Shown here: piece by piece, positions 61,250-64,000 of the stretch
How the letters are laid out: each line of letters begins with the position of its first letter
How positions within the stretch are numbered: position 1 is the stretch's first letter
Source: Mannheimia glucosida
GTDB taxonomy: Bacteria > Pseudomonadota > Gammaproteobacteria > Enterobacterales > Pasteurellaceae
Direction: 5' to 3'
Assembly (NCBI RefSeq): GCF_046267875.1
Contig: NZ_CP176502.1
Coordinates: 1,860,001 to 1,924,000, forward strand
DNA: 64,000 nt
Made by a program: the position numbers and the translations under genes
The notes under the pieces: model-generated
What the model saw: only the letters and a program-made list of their open reading frames with translations
Database searches by the model: none
What the model was told of the DNA's origin: nothing

Positions 61250-62542
61250 ATGGAGAATTTTAACTTAATCATTGCAATAGTGGGAATTATTGCCACCATC
61301 TATTTACTGATAAAAAAATACGAAACCAGAACGGTATTAATTGCAATCGGCTTGGGAATGGCGTTACTGACCTTACAACCAATGGCAGCCCTTGATGCTT
61401 TTGCCAAAAGTATGACGTCAAGCGGTCTGATTATGGCAATTTGTTCCAGTATGGGTTTTGCTTATGTGATGAAATCAACAGGTTGCGATAATCACTTAGT
61501 CCAACTTTTAACCAAACCGTTAAGCGGATTGAAGTTTTTCCTGATTCCGATTGCAACTATTATCACCTTCTTTATCAATATTGCGATTCCATCGGCAGCA
61601 GGTTGTGCTGCTGCGGTAGGGGCAACTTTAATTCCTGTCTTGAAATCATCGGGAGTTCGTCCGGCTATGGCTGGAGCGGCTATTCTTGCCGGCACATTTG
61701 GTTCGATGATGAGTCCGGGTTCTTCGCACTCTGCAATGATTAGTGAAATGTCTGGCTTAACTGTTACGCAGGTAAACCTGTCGCACGCTCCTTACACCAT
61801 CATTGCCGGAGCGATTGGAGCTGTTACCTTAACCATTCTTGCACTTGTTTTTAAAGACTACGGCAAAGAGCATCGTGATGCCTATTTACAAACTGCGGAA
61901 AATAGACAAAGTGAAACAAGCAGTACAAATATTCTCTATGCGATTGCACCTTTAGTGCCGTTAGTGATTTTAGTTATTGGTGGAACATCATTGCAAGAAA
62001 TCTCTTGGCTGAATTGGACAAAAATGGGCGTACCACAAGCTATGTTAATCGGTGCTATTTACGGATTATTGGTTACCCGCACATCGCCAGCTAAAATCAC
62101 CAATGAATTCTTTAACGGAATGGGCAACGCCTATGCAAATGTGTTAGGAATTATCATTGCAGCAGGTGTATTTGTGGCAGGTTTAAAAGCAACAGGAGCG
62201 ATTGATTCCGCCATTGAATTTTTAAAACACTCAAACGAATTTGTACGTTGGGGAGCAACCATCGGTCCGTTCTTAATGGGAATGGTCACAGGCTCAGGCG
62301 ATGCTGCCGCCATTGCCTTTAATACTGCTGTAACCCCACACGCAGCGGAGTTAGGCTACACCCACGTTAATTTAGGTATGGCAGCCGCTATTGCAGGCGC
62401 TATCGGGCGAACAGCTTCACCTATTGCCGGTGTCGTGATTGTATGTGCCGGCATTGCCGGAGTGAATCCGGTTGAGATGATTAAACGCACTGCCCCCGGT
62501 ATGGTGCTTGCCACCTTATTCTTAGCCCTCTTTATGCTATAA
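61250..62542 (+). CDS. DcuC-family C4-dicarboxylate carrier
   Basis: Polytopic inner-membrane protein (430 aa) with 11-12 hydrophobic segments, MTSSGLIMAICSSMGFAYVMKSTGCDNHLVQLL, and two similar half motifs (AGCAAAVGATLIPVLKSSGVRPAMAGAAILAGTFGSMMSPGSS; GMAAAIAGAIGRTASPIAGVVIVCAGIAGVNP) as in DcuC. Start chosen at 61250 (GGAG 6 bases upstream). DcuC proteins exchange or export succinate and other C4-dicarboxylates; here, between a dipeptidase for Asp peptides and an amidohydrolase, the substrate may be an aspartyl or amino-acid derivative (inference). Confidence 0.82.
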   Translation: MENFNLIIAIVGIIATIYLLIKKYETRTVLIAIGLGMALLTLQPMAALDAFAKSMTSSGLIMAICSSMGFAYVMKSTGCDNHLVQLLTKPLSGLKFFLIPIATIITFFINIAIPSAAGCAAAVGATLIPVLKSSGVRPAMAGAAILAGTFGSMMSPGSSHSAMISEMSGLTVTQVNLSHAPYTIIAGAIGAVTLTILALVFKDYGKEHRDAYLQTAENRQSETSSTNILYAIAPLVPLVILVIGGTSLQEISWLNWTKMGVPQAMLIGAIYGLLVTRTSPAKITNEFFNGMGNAYANVLGIIIAAGVFVAGLKATGAIDSAIEFLKHSNEFVRWGATIGPFLMGMVTGSGDAAAIAFNTAVTPHAAELGYTHVNLGMAAAIAGAIGRTASPIAGVVIVCAGIAGVNPVEMIKRTAPGMVLATLFLALFML

Positions 62543-62546
62543 CCCT

Positions 62547-62577
62547 ATTGCCCTTTATCAATAAAGGGCAATTTTTT
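62547..62577 (+). terminator. Terminator after the DcuC-like gene
   Basis: 12-bp stem ATTGCCCTTTAT/ATAAAGGGCAAT followed by T-run, only 15 bases before the next start, so partial read-through into the hydrolase gene is likely. Confidence 0.75.
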
Positions 62578-62591
62578 AGAAGGAGAACAGT

Positions 62592-63860
62592 ATGACAATT
62601 TCATTACCGCAATTAATTGAATGGCGACGTGAGTTTCATCAATTCCCTGAAACAGGCTGGAGCGAATTTTGGACTACTGCAAAAATTGCCGATTACTTAG
62701 AACCACTTGGCTTTGAAATCTTGCTGGGTAAGCAAATCATTAACCCCGATTTTGTGCGTGGCAGAAACCTTGCGATTGTAGAAAAAGGGATAGCACGAGC
62801 CAAAGCCTATGGAGCAAACTCAAAATGGCTTGAAAAAATGGAAGGCTACACCGGCTGTGTAGCGGTGTTTGATTCAGGTAAACCGGGCAAAACCATTGCT
62901 CTACGCTTTGATATTGATTGTGTCGATGTAGCTGAAACTAAAGATCCTAATCATCGAGCCAATCAACTTGGTTTTGCTTCTCGAAACGAAGGCGAAATGC
63001 ACGCCTGTGGTCATGATGGGCATATTACCATCGGCTTAGGTGTGGCTCATTTTCTAATGGCAAACAAAGACAAGCTCACAGGCAAAGTTAAAATCGTCTT
63101 CCAGCCTGCCGAAGAAGGTGTGCGAGGTGCGGCAGCCATCGCTGCAAGCGGTATTATTGATGATGCAGATTACTTCGCAGGCTCGCACATCAGCTTCTGT
63201 GCGAATAGTGGAACAGTATTAGCCGATCCGAAAAATTTTCTTTCCACAACCAAGATTGATATTCGCTACAAAGGCAAACCGGCACACGCAGGGGCTACAC
63301 CCCATTTAGGGCATAATGCCTTACTTGCTGCTGCTCACGCAGTTACTCAGCTACACGGTATTTCTCGCCACGGCGAAGGAATGAGCCGCATTAATGTTGG
63401 TATATTTAAAGGTGGTTCAGGGCGAAATGTGATTCCATCCGATGCCGAAATTAAACTTGAGGTACGAGGTGAAAATAAAGCGATCAATCAATATATGGTT
63501 GATCAGGTAATGCAAATCGCCAAAGGGATTGCCACCGGTTTTGCAGTGGAATATGAAACCGAAATTATGGGCGAAGCGGTGGATATGGTTAATGATGCTG
63601 AATTAGTCAAATTAATTAAAGAAATTGCGATGGCCCAGCCTCAAGTTCACAGTAGCGATCAAGATTATTCTTTTAATGCTAGCGAAGATGCGACTATTCT
63701 TGGGCGACGTGTGCAAGACAACGGCGGCAAAGCAATTTACTTTATCATCGGAGCCGATCGCACCGCCGAACATCATCAAGCCGAATTTGATTTTGATGAA
63801 GCACAGTTATTAACCGGGGTAAATATCTATACTACTCTGATTGAAAAATTATTAGCTTAA
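62592..63860 (+). CDS. M20 amidohydrolase, AbgA-like
   Basis: Zn aminoacylase/carboxypeptidase fold: RREFHQFPETGWSEF at the N-terminus, MHACGHDGHITIGLG (about 136-150, metal ligands), QPAEEGVRGA, and GAGRNVIP-like GGSGRNVIPSDAEIKLEVRG. It resembles the AbgA subunit of p-aminobenzoyl-glutamate hydrolase from memory, including SxEDATIL near the C-terminus. abgB and abgT are not here, so true substrate may differ (indole-3-acetyl-amino acid or other N-acyl amino acids). 422 aa. AAGGAG ribosome site. Confidence 0.83.
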   Translation: MTISLPQLIEWRREFHQFPETGWSEFWTTAKIADYLEPLGFEILLGKQIINPDFVRGRNLAIVEKGIARAKAYGANSKWLEKMEGYTGCVAVFDSGKPGKTIALRFDIDCVDVAETKDPNHRANQLGFASRNEGEMHACGHDGHITIGLGVAHFLMANKDKLTGKVKIVFQPAEEGVRGAAAIAASGIIDDADYFAGSHISFCANSGTVLADPKNFLSTTKIDIRYKGKPAHAGATPHLGHNALLAAAHAVTQLHGISRHGEGMSRINVGIFKGGSGRNVIPSDAEIKLEVRGENKAINQYMVDQVMQIAKGIATGFAVEYETEIMGEAVDMVNDAELVKLIKEIAMAQPQVHSSDQDYSFNASEDATILGRRVQDNGGKAIYFIIGADRTAEHHQAEFDFDEAQLLTGVNIYTTLIEKLLA

Positions 63861-64000
63861 TACCAAAGCCCTGAATGTATTCGGGGTTTATTCCCTTTGC
63901 TTGTAAATTTTTTAAAAAATTTGACCGCTTGTCATTATTTATTACAAACAACTTCACTCAATATAAAAAGTATTGAGTATCAACAAATTTTTATTGTAGA

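Noticed and set aside
63864..63888. Hairpin after the AbgA-like gene as terminator
   Set aside because: The stem needs several wobble pairs and no T-run follows.
1..64000. tRNA, rRNA or other classic RNA genes
   Set aside because: Gaps between genes are short and no cloverleaf or rRNA-like sequence was seen; a covariance-model scan was not possible.

Overview
The window reads as chromosome of a Pasteurellaceae bacterium of the Actinobacillus/Mannheimia (Apl-type) branch. The uptake signal core ACAAGCGGT recurs throughout on both strands, often followed by the usual A/T tail. Housekeeping order is gammaproteobacterial (lepA-lepB-rnc-era-recO, rpsB-tsf, pyrH-frr, cydDC, tamA-tamB). The FbpA protein looks close to Mannheimia haemolytica FbpA from memory. 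The genus is an inference; no rRNA gene is present to settle it.

Layout. 1-4.4 kb: metX, lysS, rng. 4.5-18.2 kb: a type I-C CRISPR-Cas locus on the minus strand, read cas3 > [thsB1-thsB2-thsA] > cas5c > cas8c (with an internal cas11c start) > cas7 > cas4 > [reverse transcriptase-HEPN] > cas1 > cas2 > leader > array. 18.4-31.2 kb: ycaO, cmoB, gyrB, ubiA, glpR, purB, hflD, cydC, cydD. 31.3-39.4 kb: tamB, tamA, a divergent polysaccharide deacetylase, envC. 39.5-45.1 kb: gpmA, frr, pyrH, a phosphoethanolamine transferase, tsf, rpsB. 45.4-49.9 kb: fbpABC ferric iron uptake and a DsbA-family protein. 50-59 kb: yjgR, a small lipoprotein, rhlB, recO, a large fold-back repeat, era, rnc, lepB, lepA. 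59.2-63.9 kb: an M20 amidohydrolase divergent from pepE, a DcuC-type carrier and an AbgA-like hydrolase.

The most remarkable region is the CRISPR-Cas operon. Two foreign-looking modules sit inside it on the same strand. A complete type I Thoeris set (two different TIR proteins plus a SIR2-SLOG ThsA) lies between cas3 and cas5c. A UG/Abi-type reverse transcriptase with a HEPN protein (RNxxxH motif) lies between cas4 and cas1. Both inserts are very A/T-rich and I saw no uptake signal in them, whereas cas3, cas8c, cas4 and the cas1-cas2 gap carry uptake signals. This suggests newer modules loaded into an older cas operon. The result would be one transcription unit with DNA-targeting CRISPR, NAD-depleting abortive defence and an RT/RNase module, the last placed exactly among the adaptation genes. 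Spacing, a perfect TATAAT with a 14-bp direct repeat before thsB1, and a hairpin before thsA suggest partly separate control of Thoeris.

Elsewhere the window is mostly ordinary core genome. Points of interest are a 412-bp imperfect palindrome between era and recO, dispersed REP-like palindromes, inverted uptake-signal pairs used as terminators, a stringent-type rpsB promoter and an iron-type fbpA promoter.
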